Below are positions 12,414 to 25,119 of a stretch of DNA of 64,000 nucleotides, in pieces. The stretch is taken from assembly GCF_020921035.1 (NCBI RefSeq), contig NC_063151.1:32432934-32496933 (forward strand). The letters are read 5' to 3'. Each line of letters begins with the position of its first letter. Positions within the stretch are counted from its first letter, which is position 1. Under the pieces are notes generated by a model, which saw only the letters and a list, made by a program, of their open reading frames with translations, was not told where the DNA came from and did no database searches. This stretch comes from Rhodamnia argentea (Eukaryota > Streptophyta > Magnoliopsida > Myrtales > Myrtaceae). The translations under genes and the position numbers were made by a program.

Positions 12414-13023
12414 TGTTGGGAGCGCGCAGCAGAAGCCCGATACCTTCACCTGAGGAGATCACCAAAAGAGAGCCCAGGTTCGAGCCCATCAACATATCCA
12501 GTTGGACCCACCTTCTCTCAAAAGACTATGCCAATGAGTTATGGGCCAACTTAGATATATTAACCGCTCGACATCACATCAATTCTTCAATCTTAACACG
12601 TGAGTTCGGTGCTAAGTTTGCTCCCCCTTAATTTAGGTATCCTTCTGCACCAACATATCTCAACTTGAATCTCTATCGGCGCCCATTGGGCCCACCCACA
12701 TTGCTACACCACAGCGCTCACTGCGTGGAAACCGCGTTGGTCACCAGATTCCTCCATCGAGATATTCGCTAAATACTAATATATATTGGGAGTGGGTCAT
12801 CAATCAACCATCGGCTCCGATACCGTTTGTCGGGGAGGGCGCAGCAAAAGACCAATACCTTCACTAGAGAAGATCGCCAAAAGAGAGCCCAAGTCCGAAA
12901 CCGTCAACATATACGGTTAGACCCACCTTCACTCAAAAGATTAAGCCAATGAGTTATCGGCCAACTTGGATATATTAACGGCTCAATACCACATCAATTC
13001 TCCAGCGTGACATTTCTCTAACA
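12414..13023 (-). mobile_element. TRIM-like short LTR retrotransposon
   Basis: Two direct repeats, 12414-12598 (about 185 bp) and 12828-13023 (about 196 bp), are roughly 80% alike. Read on the minus strand both begin TGTTA and end in CA (CCCAACA) or GACA. Next to the 5' LTR (12828-13023, minus sense) is GGTATCGGAGCC, close to the initiator tRNA-Met primer site TGGTATCAGAGC. Before the 3' LTR there is a purine run AAGGGGGAG. The internal part is only about 230 bp and non-coding. This is the layout of a terminal-repeat retrotransposon in miniature. I found no clean target-site duplication. Confidence 0.7.
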
Positions 13024-13721
13024 CAACTCACATGTGAATCCTAACAAGGTCCGTGGATGAAAATGCTCAAGTCTCCACTCTAATCCCGATGCACAAATAA
13101 CCTCACATAAGGAGCAGTTACAAGAAAGTGATTTGTGAGGAACGGTCACATTGAATCAATGATACAGAGGGCAGCAGAGGATAAGCACTCGAGCCTTATA
13201 TCGTCATTATTCCGCATAAAAAAAGAAGAAGGTGGATTCCAAATCAGATGCGCAAATCTCTTTTCCTCCATTATTCTGTTCTAGATTCTAACTATGGTGA
13301 TATTGAATACCGTTTTCGCGGGTTACATTTAGAAGTCTCGGCCTCGTTATGAAATGGCTTAGGAACTCCTTTTGTCTTTTTTTTTTTTGGTCCACGCTAC
13401 CCCGAACTCGCGGGAAAAAAAAAATAATAGAGGCATGACGACGTCAATTCGGGCGAAATGGTTGACATCGTTGGTGTTACGTTCATACGGGAAAACCCTC
13501 GATTAATCGTTGTGGTCAAAAGGGCATTGCTTTCGATGGTAGTTCAGTTTGGTGCGCACGGCATGGATATGACTTTTTCGAGTTGACCATATATGCACTG
13601 AAGTGTCCCTTTATCTTTGGCTTTCATTTGAATCTGCTTCTTCGTGTCGTGGTGCTCGTGTTGTTACCTTGGCCACCACGTATTAAATAAATACGTAACT
13701 CAAAAGAAAAATACGTAACCG

Positions 13722-13812
13722 GAGAGATATATAGGTCCCTTAAATTTTGCTCGACGTGCAATATCGTCCACAAACTTTTAGCCCGTGCAATATGGTCTTC
13801 GAACTTTTAAAC
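13722..13812. mobile_element. Family A foldback fragment
   Basis: Phrases such as 'gtgcaatatcgtccacaaac' and 'gtgcaatatggtcttcgaac' are those of the left arm of the family A foldback elements at 5059-5450 and 29841-30200. Only one arm is present. Confidence 0.45.
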
Positions 13813-15584
13813 ATTTTCATATACTCTCGAAACGAAATCGAAAATAGGAAACCTTTCTTGCTAAATGATTTGTGACGATCAGAACTCGCACGTAATGCTG
13901 TTTGCGCAAAGAGCGTTCGAGGTCCGTTCAAAGTTTAACCTGAAGTCAAACACGTCGCATGGGAGATGCGATTGGCCCTGAAGATGCCAACAAACGCGGG
14001 CTTCTTACATGGCCCTCTTAGCGTGGATTCAAACGTAGTTGAGCGCCTGTCTGTCTGGGACTGACTTTTTTACGGCACGTTTCCGAGTAGGGGGGAAGGA
14101 AGTAAATGTCGCGGACGGGAATGGACCACTCGTGCCCAAAGAAATTTATTGCACCTCGCTGGTAAATTTATGCCGTTGATTTATGGAGTCAATGCTATAA
14201 TTATTTGAGGTCAGGTGGGCGCGCCTTGCGATGCTTCCGACGCGGACCGTTCGATTGAGTAAGATACTAGATGCCGTTGATCATCGCAAGGAACAAAAGG
14301 TACTGTCATCATTGGGGTTGCGCTCAGATTTCGTTATGAGTAAATTCGAAAGGACGAAAACGGAAGGATAAAAAAAAAGAGAAAAGAACATCCGTGCGAA
14401 GTTTAGGATTGACTGGACCGATACGGCTATTCATGAATGCGGTACGTAATTGGGAGAAATCATCCGGTGAGCGCTTTGTGGTGTAGTAAACTCCACCTGA
14501 AGAGTTGAATCTACCACATGTACGTGAAATCCGTATGGACCCATCAAGTTTGACAATGTGGGTCCGGTTTGGTGTAGACAACACGTATTTGAGTGAGTAG
14601 AAGAAGGTTAAAAGTTTTTTTTTTTTTTTTTTTTTAATCGGAGGTTGAAAGGATTGAGAGAGGTGGGAAAAGGGGTTCTAAATGTGAGCCTGGCATAAAT
14701 GTGTCAAACGGTTGGATTGGGTTGGGTTTGAGTCTAATAGAATAGATCCGACCTATATTGATCCATTTAACCTATTTTGATCTCTCTTCTATTTTTTCTT
14801 TTTTTTTTTGGTCAGAAAGAAACTGTTATCATTCACTTAAAAGAGTTTAGTGAATACAAGATTGAAACTTCAGAGCATAACATAACAAAAAAAGGGTTGG
14901 TTGGGGATGTGAGACCCAACTACAAGATAAGCAATTTGTCCGTTGGGCTTTGGCAACCCAATCTACAATATAAATATAGAATATAAACAATTTTTTTCTA
15001 AAATTAAAACAAGGTAAGCAATTTCTCTTCCTTTTACTTATAAAAATATAAAATATAAAACATAAAATATAAACCAAAAAAATTTTATTTTTTTTTAGAA
15101 AATAATTTTTATTATTGAACAATTATTATTTATTTTATTAAAAATAATTTTTATTACTAAAACATATTATTTTTTTAGAAAAATGGTTTTTATTTTTATT
15201 TTCTTTTCCTTTTTCTCCAGCAGCCGGAGATGACAATTCGACAGCAATGGCATCAGTGTTGCAAAACAAACATTTTTTAATTTTCAATTTTTTCATTTCT
15301 TTTATTTATAAAAAACAAAAAAAATATAAACTAATATCCTTGATGCGCATTTACAAATGGCTTTTTGGAAGCTACAGGCCATGGGCTCAAAATGGATTAA
15401 AAATGGATTGGGTTAAAACTCATGTTTGAATAGGCTTCATAAGCCTAAACCTATATTCGACCAATGAACTTTTATATGACCAAAGTGAATAAAAGTGGGT
15501 TAAAAAGTGGGTCAAGGAACCATATTAAAACCTCTAGCCTGACGGATACACCCGTCAAAATGGGTCATAAACCTATTTCCTAAT

Positions 15585-16095
15585 CTTGGGAGATTTGATA
15601 AAAAAAAAAAAAGTCATAAATCTATTGCAATTATGCTGATTCAGTCCTCATTTTTTTTTGCCAATTGAATCCTAAACTTTTTGTATTTTTGTCAATTCTA
15701 TCATTCCATCGCTAACGTGTATGCCATTTATTCTACTTGGCACGATCGGCGCTAAAGTAGGCATTTTTAGCAAATATTTTAATAATTTTTTTATCATTTT
15801 TTCTTCTTTTTTTCCCCTCACTTAGGGCAAGCGAGGGTCGCGGTGCCTCACCTGGCTAGATTGCCCTCGTTGGCCATAACTGTTGGAAATAAAAAAGTAA
15901 GAAGGAAATAAAAAAAGGAAAAAATAAAATAAAAAGTGATAAAATAATATTAAAAAATATCCATGTCGGCATCGGGCGTGCCACGTAGGACGACCGGCTC
16001 CATATTAGCGATTCTGACAGGAAAATATATAATTGGCTCAAATGTAAAAATTTTAAAGCTCAATAGGCAAAAAATATATATATTTAAGATTGAAT
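15585..16095. mobile_element. Family B repeat with GC-rich core
   Basis: The left arm has 'gccaattgaatcctaaact' and the right arm 'aaaattttaaagctcaatagg', broadly inverted to each other, with 'gtgccacgtaggacgaccgg' in the right arm. A short GC-rich core at about 15820-15880 ('aagcgagggtcgcggtg') interrupts AT-rich flanks. Related copies occur at 16398-16850, 17885-18215, 19126-19300, 20020-20260, 24395-24545, 27355-27785 and 44925-45075. There is no coding sequence. Confidence 0.55.
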
Positions 16096-16397
16096 TGGCA
16101 TAGTTATTATATATGGGTTAGTTATACTCAATAAATGGGTCATAAATGTATTTAAACATGATATAAGTGTTCAATATGTTATAAATGAATTGTTAATAGG
16201 TCATAAATAGATGTACGGCTTACTTAAATCTAACCCACCTTTATGACTCTTTATTCATTCTCTCTCACTCTCATTTAATCTCCTGCTTGCTCGCTCCGCA
16301 CTCTTACATCAATGGGTATGAGTTTTTCTAGATTTGATTAAATATGAAAATACTTTGGGAATATGAGTCGGGTCAAATATATGTTGGGTATGAGTTA

Positions 16398-16855
16398 CTA
16401 GATTTGGGAAAAATTATCAAAAAAGTTCTAAACCTTTTGCATTTTTGCCAATTCAGTCATAAACTTTTTAAACTTGCCAATTTAGTCTTAAACCTTTTAC
16501 ATTTGTGTCAATTCATTCTTTCCGATCAATTTTGGCTAGAAATTGCTAACATAGTGCAATTGGCGCTAACGTGACTAATTTGTAATAATATTTTAATTTT
16601 CTTTTCTTTTTTTCCCATTTTCTCTAGTTTTGTTTTCAATGGCGAGAGTCATCGGCCACTAAAAACCAAAACCAGAGAAAAGGAAATTTTTTTAAAAAAA
16701 AGATATCATTAAAAATTGGCCACGTCGGCCTCCGTTGGTTTCCTTTTCAACCTAAAATTGGCTGGAAGGATTGAAATAATACAAATGCAAAAGGTTTAGA
16801 ACTAAATTAGCAAAAGTACAAAATATTAAGAACTTTTTTGACATCTCCTAGATTT
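16398..16855. mobile_element. Family B repeat, near-complete inverted-repeat copy
   Basis: The left arm (from 'aaaaaagttctaaaccttttg') matches the reverse complement of the right arm ('caaaaggtttagaactaaatt'). The interior has 'aattggcgctaacgtgac' on the left and 'ggccacgtcggcctccg' on the right. It is the clearest foldback copy of this family in the window. Confidence 0.6.
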
Positions 16856-17884
16856 GCATTGCGTGAAAATTGATCATAAATGGGTTAAATAGGTCTATTT
16901 GGGTTGAGCATTGATGACACAACCCGACACACCCGTTTGACGGGTTAAACGCGAGAGAGCGATGGATGGAATTGAACAATTATTCAAAAAATGCGCATTC
17001 TCGTTGTGCACTATTGTATGGTGTAACTTGGCAACAATGAATTTCGGTGTGGGTTCGATTTTAACGACATAACTTCTTATAGACGAGTCATGAGGGCATC
17101 GCTTCTTGCGAATCTTCTCATGGCAACGTGGACAATTTGCCTTCAGCGGGAGTCATGACAAAGACTACATTACTAAATTTGATTGGGCATTGGATGCACA
17201 ACGTGCGTAGCTTTTATGCTAGCATCCCTCAGCCATCGCATTCATCTGAGCAGCTATACTCTTAACATCTAGCAAGTAATTTAACTACTCACGTCAACGT
17301 TGACAAATGCCAGATGTGCATTAAAAAAAAGGTTACATAATCTGTCCATATAATAGTCAAATACTTCGTATTAAGGTCCTTTTGCAGAAGATATCGGATG
17401 TCAATGTCTTGCACACAGCGCGCGAGCGACGTGGGCGCATCTCATCCGGGTTCAGAACGAGCCAAGTGCGCGAGACGTTCTCAAATTTCGGATTCTAATC
17501 TGGTTCGCCGCCAATGTGTGGAAAAACTCAGCATTCATCGTTGGATGGTCGACAAGCGAAAGAAGTGGATTACGAAACCATGTCTAAACGCACACGCCAC
17601 TTATGTCGAAGGGCGTGGACAGATAAAAAGATTTGTTTTACACGGACAATGAGATGAACCTAATAGCAATCCTCAAATTTTGTTTCCCCTCCCTATTTCC
17701 ACCATGAAAGCCCAGCAGCTCACTAGTGTTAAACTTTTTGATTCCGAGGGCTTAGCCCAACCTCTCCAATTCAGCTAGTTTTTCGTCATACCCAGGACTC
17801 ATCAATTTCCAAAGCTTAGCCAGGTATTATCCAGCCCAACCCAACCATCCAACCGCTCCAATTCCCGTGCATCGGGCTTTTGGA

Positions 17885-18215
17885 TGCTGACATAAATAAT
17901 TTTTTTTAAAAATGATTTTTTTACTCTTTTTGTTTATTAATTTTCTCTTTTCTTTCTTTCTTTTTCATTGATTTGCCTATCAAGTTCGACGAGGGTTGCC
18001 AGTCGTCCTACGTGGCACCAGTGACGTCCACGTTAGCGAATTCAAGCTAAAATCGGATGGATAGGCTCAATTTTTTTTTTTTTTTGGGCAAAGTGACAGG
18101 CTCAATTTGTAAAGTGTCAAAAGGTTAAGACTCGATTGGTAAAAATGAAAAGTTTACGATTGAATTATCCAAAGTTCAATAGGTTTAAGACATTTTCGAC
18201 AATTTTCTCGGACTT
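17885..18215. mobile_element. Family B repeat, partial
   Basis: It carries the right-arm phrases of the family: 'gtcctacgtggcaccagtga', 'gtcaaaaggttaagactcg', 'aagacattttcgacaatttt'. The left arm is reduced to AT-rich DNA. Confidence 0.5.
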
Positions 18216-18258
18216 AAAGATGTCAAGTTTTTTCTGCATTGCTTGATTTACAAAGGCA

Positions 18259-18262
<4 letters not shown>

Positions 18263-18292
<30 letters not shown>
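18263..18292. repeat. (AT)15 microsatellite
   Basis: Thirty bases of uninterrupted AT in intergenic DNA. Confidence 0.95.
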
Positions 18293-18294
<2 letters not shown>

Positions 18295-19037
18295 TGTCTA
18301 TGTGAATGTTCAATCAATCACATTTTACTTTAGCCAACCCCCGACAACCCTTTTGACAAAAGGAAATCTCGATAACATGCATGACCCCGAACGTTCAATT
18401 TTCGCAGCTGAAACCTAAGTTTTCTGAATATTGACATATCGAGTTCGACAGTCGACATTTTGTTCTAGGGATATGCCGCGTGGCTCTCTCGGGAGGCGAG
18501 CCACGCTTGATTTTGCCACGTTGAAATATCGACTTCCATTCCTCTCGAGACTCAAATTGACTTAAGGTGAACAGAGTATTATGACTCAATTGAATCAAAG
18601 GGGTGAGCCACGTCCCGATTTCTAGGGTTCTTATCCTATCGACCTCTGTTGCCCCACTGGTACCGCATGAACTCGGAGATAGAAATTATGGATACAAGAC
18701 TAGAGGATGCGGACACGACAGGACACTAGAAGGTTGTTGACCTAGACTGACTTCTTGAAATGAACACGTGCTTTAAATGCAAAACGCCAGTGCTCCATGG
18801 GACAATATCAAGTGTTCCCACAAAACAAGTAGCTCTGCCTTATCCTTTTCCTTGGATAACAACGATGGGTTGATTCTTTATACGTCGTACATGTCATCCG
18901 ACTCTAGAGATCTTCGTTCGAACTTGTAAAGCTCGTTCAAATAACTTGGTCACTAAACCAAATGGATGAGACATTTCAGAATGAGAAGTGCTAAGGCAAC
19001 ACATGTTTTCGTTGAGGAATTGAGGAGGAATAGCAAG

Positions 19038-19390
19038 ACTCGATAGAAAAGGTAAGTCTACAAGTCGATCGGTGTTCGTATATGAAGTATACGAGAAGTC
19101 CCGACGCTTGTGTAAAAGAGAAAGTTACTGAAAAAGTTATAAATATATTGTACTTTTGTCAATTCAATCATAAACTTTTTAATTGCGCAATTGAGTCCTC
19201 CAACATGCAAAGTGGACTCTGGCCGTCTTAAGTGACACGATTGACGTGTACCGAATTGGCAAAAGTGCAACATGTTTGAGAATTTTTCTTTTCGGTAATT
19301 CTCAAACTCGATAGAAAAGGTAAGTCTGCAAATTGATCAAGATTCGAATATTCAGTATACGAGAAGTCCCAACACTTGCGTGAAGACGGT
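19038..19390. repeat. Pair of ~88-bp direct repeats flanking a family B insertion
   Basis: About 19038-19125 and 19306-19390 share 'actcgatagaaaaggtaagt' and 'gtatacgagaagtccc'. A small family B repeat (about 19126-19300) lies exactly between them. Either a local duplication was followed by insertion, or duplication accompanied the insertion. Confidence 0.55.
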
Positions 19391-20019
19391 GAATGCAAAA
19401 CCTTTTAAAGAAGTAGTTAAGTCGTGTAACTTTAGAAAAATGTTAATGTGTTTCTCGATTGGTTCCGTCTCCTAAAGAAGGCTTGAGAAGAGGGAAAAGT
19501 TGAAGTAGGATAAATAAATAAAAAAAAATGCTGACTTAAGCGCTGACCTAATGTCCGAATCTATCCATTGCACCTTCATTATGCTCGTGCATGTTGGAGG
19601 ACATTTGCTACAACTTGGAACCTCTCCTTTGCATTGTCTTCGCCGCATCCGACACCTTCTCTCGTGTTCTATTAAAGCACGTGCTCTCATTTCGGAGTGC
19701 TAACGTCTGTTCATCTTAGCAGCGGATTGCTGCTCGAAATCATTTCGGCAACCCTACCACCGTCGGAAATCGACCGTCAACTTGGAGGGTGGCTATAGCT
19801 ATCATATGCCATATTACACATTGTACCATGTGTTCCTTTTGTTTCTTTCAGCTTCCAAATTGAACACTAGTGTCACTAGACTATGCCCTCTAAAGGGTAT
19901 ACAAACACAACAATCAAGCAAATCCATTTCAAAACGAGATTCTTCGACCTTCTATATGCTATTCGGTTGAGATCGAATGCCATCCACATGTCAATGGTCG
20001 TTTTCTCATGAACATAGGG

Positions 20020-20290
20020 AGAATTATTTTAAAAAAAATCCTAAATATATTGCAATCGTGTCAATTCAGCTGCAAATATATTTATGTATATATGTATATG
20101 CCAATTGAATCCTAACCATTTTGTATTTGTGTCAATTCCATTTATTACGGTCATTTTTACTGGAAATTGCTGATGTGGATAATGGCGGTCCTATGTAACA
20201 CTGTTGGCACTGCATGGACAATTTGTAATAATACTTTAATATTTTTTTAATATTTTTATTTATTTGATCTATTATTTTCTTTTCTTTTCT
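20020..20290. mobile_element. Family B repeat, left half
   Basis: It contains 'aaatatattgcaatcgtgtc', 'gccaattgaatcctaacc' and 'gcatggacaatttgtaataa', the left-arm order of family B. The right arm is absent or worn. Confidence 0.5.
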
Positions 20291-20957
20291 TATTTTACCC
20301 AAGAATCACACGTATTTAGTTGCTAATCTAAATCAAAACAAAAAAAAAATTAGCATTTGATTTGTAGTTTCTCATTGTTGTTAACAAAAAAAAAAATCTT
20401 AAAACTTTCGGAATAAACCTATCAAGCCATAGGTAGTAAATGGACCTTTATTTTTTGATCTTATGTGGCATGTAGGCCGACCCTCGAGCCCCCCAATTCC
20501 TACCAAATTATTTTCTCTTTTCCTGGTAGGAGGAAAATACCAGAATGACTTACGTGAGTTTTACTTTCTACTTTTCGTTAAACTTTTTAAGTACATGCTC
20601 AAGTCCAAATTGAGCCATAACTAGTACAAATGAAAATTTGTTTTAACAATTGAAAATACTCAATCTTATAATTTTGTGACGCGGCTCGGAAATTGTTAAT
20701 TTAATCATATCTAAAAAGCTTTCCCTATTTTTTTTTTATGGGAATCTAAAAATATTATTTCCTAGGAAATGACTACTCTATCGTTTTTGCCGGACGCGCT
20801 TTTGCCCTTTTTAATGCGGGACCTTTCTAGATCTGGTGCTCTGGCCGCCCAATTTCTCTTTCCCTTCTCAGTCTTTTGCTATCTTTATGTTTAACTGTTT
20901 GAGAAAGTATGGACTTGTAGCAGTTGAAGATGCCACTATCACTATGTCTACAACCGT

Positions 20958-21257
20958 GTGCAATGTGACCCTAAATTTTTTATACACATTCAATTTAGTC
21001 TATAAACTGCAAAGATATATTCAATCTTGTCTCGGACTTGAATTAATAGAATGACAAGATTAAGGATTTTTATATAGTTCGGGGACAAAGTTAAACATAT
21101 TTCAAAAGTTAAGGGACTGCATTAAATAAATTAAAAGTTCAAAGACCACCTTGAATTTTGGGTCAAGGTTTAGGGACTGCATTGAATAAATTAAAAATTT
21201 AGAAATCACATTGCATATTGGGTCAAAGTTCATGAATCATACGTGTCATTATAATAA
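20958..21257. mobile_element. Family A foldback element, copy 2
   Basis: It has 'gtgcaatgtgaccctaaatt' on the left, the conserved centre 'cttgaattaatagaatgac' and a well-kept right arm ending 'catgaatcatacgtgtcatt'. It corresponds to copies at 5059-5450 and 29841-30200. Confidence 0.55.
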
Positions 21258-21384
21258 CAAGTTATTGTGTAGTGCAAATTGATTTCATTCTCGCGTTACC
21301 ACACAATTCATCCATAGAGATCTTGTGCAGTGAAAATAATAATGATTCTAAGATTCACTAGTACCATATGATATCCGAGAGAGA

Positions 21385-22180
21385 TTAAGGCTCCGTTTGT
21401 TTTGCAAAAAAATTTTGCGTTTCTAAAAAGTGTTTTTCGTAAAGCCGTTTTCTGGGAAAATGAGGATATTTTTCGGTATTTGGTTAAAACTTGAAAATGA
21501 ATTAGAAAATAATTTTCGCCATTTGAAGGAAAATTTTGAATTTTTTAATAATTTTATATCATTAAATATTTTTTATTCTTAATATTTTCATATTATTAAA
21601 TATTTTTTAAAATTTTTTTATATTTTTTCTCTTTTTTTCTTTTGTTTCTTCCTCCGCCTGTCGCCAGCCCAAACAACCACCCACAAGCGAGGCGAGGCCT
21701 TGCCGACCTCAAGCTTGCCATCGCCTAGCCGGATCCGGAGAGGCGAGGTGAGGCCGGACCTCAAGCTCGATCTCCCCTCACCGAATTTGGCCAAGTGACC
21801 TCAAGCTCGACCTTGCTTGGCCGGATCTGGCGAGGCAAAGCTCACAGAGCTCGAGGTAGGCGAGGCTTGGCCTCACTCATCGACGATCGGAGGAAGAAGA
21901 AAGAAAAAAAGAAAAGAAAAAATAAACATTATTAAAATATTTGAATTTTTTTAAATAGTTTTTTTTTTTTTGTAAAAGAATAGTTAAAAGGAAAAGAAAT
22001 GTGAAGGAGTGAAGGGAGGAAAGAGAAGGAAAATAGAAAAAAAAAATTTCCTCACTTTTGAAGATTTTTTTTTGTGGAAAATATTTTTCTGTATTAGCTT
22101 ATTTTTCGTGAATCAAATGCCGAAAACTTCGAAAAATACTTTTTCGAAAGTTATTTTTCGCGAAACGGACAAAACCTAAG
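21385..22180. mobile_element. Non-autonomous TIR element (MULE/hAT-like) with GC-rich core
   Basis: The ends are inverted: TTAAGGCTCCGTTTGTTTTGC on the left, and CTTAGGTTTTGTCCGTTTCGC as the reverse complement of the right end. The exact 10-bp direct repeat ATATGATATC occurs at 21366-21375 and 22181-22190. It directly follows the right end and lies ten bases outside the left end, so it may be the target-site duplication with a slightly longer left end. The arms are AT-rich. The centre (about 21650-21890) is markedly GC-rich, with repeated 'gaggcgagg' and 'ctcaagctcg' words. There is no transposase. The superfamily is inferred only from the TIR and duplication length. Confidence 0.6.
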
Positions 22181-23019
22181 ATATGATATCATGACTTTAA
22201 CAACAAATCAATTCCTGACAAATCATTTTGGACATACCCTACGCACAAGTCGAAAGGCTCCATTATTCGACCCTGAATCTAGGGGCAAAAGCCGAAGAGG
22301 GGCCTCCGTGAACTGTTCCATAAAGCCCGACGTACATCTGCTGAAAAAACTGTCCCCGTGTTCCCCTCAAGCTCACGCAAACCTTTTGCCAAGAATCAAA
22401 GGGATGGAGCGATGATAAGTTTATCAAAATCGATTTTGGAAACCGATATATTAAGTCATGTTCTAGCCAGTACGCGAGCATTTCAACAAACTGCTCATGT
22501 CCAACAGCCGACGGCGGACGGACCATCGGTCGATAAACTCATTTCGTAAACCGGTTTCAGCGAAACCCGGACCTTCTCAAAAGGGTCCAACACGGCCACG
22601 ACACGGTGCGTCCCCGAGCAACCTCATGTCCTATCGTTTTGAAACTTTAGCTCCGAATGATGCGGAAGCCGCCGGTACGGGGTGTTTCCAAGGACGAGGG
22701 CATCAAACATTTGCTATGTGGATATCCACTCACCCGCTTAGTGGTTCTCTTTAGGCACGCCGAAAAGTGACGGGATGGTTAAACAGTCACGTAGCTATAG
22801 TGCCAAAAGATCTCCACTCCTCCATTCTTTACTTTTCAATTATGGTTGGGATAATTGCCATGCTCTTTTAGTTTATGTGCACCCTAGGCACTTCAAATCA
22901 AATGACAATCCCGATAGTGGCACGCATGAGCTAGTGCCCGTGAGTCATGACAATAGGCTAATCATCCTAGGTTTTGCCATTACATGGTCTAAGCCGACAA
23001 CTCGTTCACGGATATTTGA

Positions 23020-23690
23020 GATATTTTCTTAGATATATTTTAGGATAGTTCTTTTGATTTTTCAAATTCTCTTGGTAATGATGTAAATATCTAGGAGATT
23101 CTTCGTATTTTTCTTTTATTGTGCATCCTTGATTCATATGTTTAATAGGCTTGTGTGTTCTCCATTAGATACACAACAGAATCTACTATTGTCACATGTT
23201 TTGTTGTCACGTAGTCTACAGACCAGCCCCGACAACATGTTCTGTTGTTGTGTAGTCCGCACAGCAGCTACGACGACTTCCCGCTCGACGACAGATTCTC
23301 GCTCGACAGCAGCCTCTTGCCATGTAGACTGCACAACAACAACAACAACAATCACTTAAGCAGTCATATTAACGTCAATTGGTTGACTCCTTAGTACGCC
23401 GAACCGCTTTGGTAATTCATCCTGCAATTTTTCTTTTGGATCTTTTATCCAAACTTAAGTGGACTTCTTCCGCCTCAACGAGTTTAAAGGGATGTTAGCT
23501 ATATTTAAGATGTTTCCTAGAGATATTCAGGATATTTTCCTTGATTTTCCATATATCTCATGATGGTGCACACATTCAAGAGATTCTCCATATCTTCCTT
23601 TGATTATGTATCCTTGATTGATATATTAGTGAATATAGACTCGTGTACTCTCATTAGACACACAATGAAATATGCAGAAATGACACAAAG
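23020..23690 (+). repeat. LTR-like diverged direct repeats
   Basis: About 23020-23185 and 23495-23680 share an order of phrases: 'tatcctaggagattc' or 'caagagattctccat', then 'tgcatccttgattcatat' or 'gtatccttgattgatat', then 'ctcattagacacacaa'. The look is that of worn copia-type LTR sequence, but no primer site or coding remnant was found between them. Confidence 0.3.
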
Positions 23691-24394
23691 TTCTCCCTTT
23701 GGCATTGTTCTTATCAGGTTAGGGGTCCTTCGAATCATCTTAATCTCTCTCTAACTCAGTCTCTAACCTGCTTAAAACAATAATTACGCTTTTCTCCACT
23801 TGTTATAGGATTTGACCTCAAACAGTTTGATTAGAGGAAGGGACGCATTGGGATCCCATTAAAATTCCATCTTGGGATGTTACGGGAAACCTAATCGACG
23901 TCTCTTCTCGTCACTGAGTCAAAATGGCATATGGCTAATGGAGATCACTAAGGCACGTGTAATAGAACAATAATGGGCATATAGGGTAGATAAAGATCTA
24001 AGTGCGAAATGATTGATTAATACATGGATTGAGAAATCGGATCGGGACTATGCTCTCCAACATTTTACAAGATTAAAACTAAGGAGTTCGAGTTTTAAGA
24101 ATAAATAGGCGCGCACTTAACTTCGCACGAAGTCTGATTAGGTTGAAAGGTGTACTGTTGATTCGTCGCAAACTTCAAACCCTTTTATATGGTTTTCGTT
24201 TCTTTAATGCCTTAAGTTCTACCGTATATTATTTGTTTTCGCCTTGCCTTTAGAGAACATTATTTAATAAGCGGTAATGCTTTTTCTTTTTTGGGAAGGT
24301 GGGTATGGTTTTCCATTTGCTTTTTGCCTCTTTTAATTTGGCCATGCCATATTCATTAGATACTCATTGATTGAATAATCATTTAGTGCTTCCT

Positions 24395-24545
24395 TTTGGC
24401 ACTTGCCACGTAGGACGGCCGACATCCACGTCGGAGATTTTCGACCAAATTGGTTAAATAAACTATATTGGTCAATCGTCAAAAGGTTTAAGATTGAATT
24501 GGCACAAGTGCGAAAAGTTTGTCATTTTTGGTAATTTTTCTTCTA
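24395..24545. mobile_element. Family B repeat, right half
   Basis: It contains 'cttgccacgtaggacggcc', 'catccacgtcggagattttc' and 'gtttaagattgaattggcac', the right-arm order of family B. Confidence 0.5.
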
Positions 24546-25119
24546 AAGTGATACAAGTTATATAAGGTATCACTTCATGTCTTTATTTGAGACAATGAAG
24601 GCATTTCAAGCTCTTATTTGAAACAATATCCATTTCATGCCGTTATTTGAAAAAATGAGAGCATTTCAGACCTTATTTGAAAAATTTCCGAGAAGTTATT
24701 CTGTCTAAATTTGTTTTTCGTGATAATTGCAAAACCAATTCTATGCATGAGCCTCTGCTTGTCGTTTTGTATGAGAACAGCAGCCAAATTGTGCATCCGG
24801 GATATCAAATCGAAAGACCTTGCAGCATATATGGGAATCCATCATGCTTGTCAAAGAATGAGTTGGCCACTCATATCATGGTCCTCCAGTCCACTCCCTC
24901 GTTCCAGGAGTGCATTCACGCGAATGTTTTATCTGATCGTCGGCACAATAAACAGAAACATTTGGCCACTCAAGGGAATCGACAATTTGCCAAAGAAGCC
25001 ATCGACGACATCCTGAAAGTTATCGATCGAAGGCATCATCACGAAGTTTATCGACAGAATCATCGGCAACGGGCAATCGACACAAAGCCATAATTGCTGG
25101 GCGATTATGTTTGTTACCT

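Larger units (their letters stand above)
13024..25100. other. Gene-poor repeat-rich region
   Basis: No gene could be supported. The region carries several copies of two AT-rich non-autonomous repeat families, a larger TIR element (21385-22180), an AT microsatellite (18263-18292), a pair of direct repeats (19038-19390) and LTR-like repeats (23020-23690), listed separately. Between them, for example 17000-17850, 18300-19030 and 22190-23000, I see only short frames with no recognisable domain. Confidence 0.6.

Noticed and set aside
22190..23032. Cluster of overlapping short frames
   Set aside because: I could not join them into a spliced gene and no translated segment resembles a family I know.
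24677..25093. 138-codon plus-strand frame
   Set aside because: No known domain. It lies just 5' of the LTR-like and gypsy gag sequence and is more likely part of a worn element.
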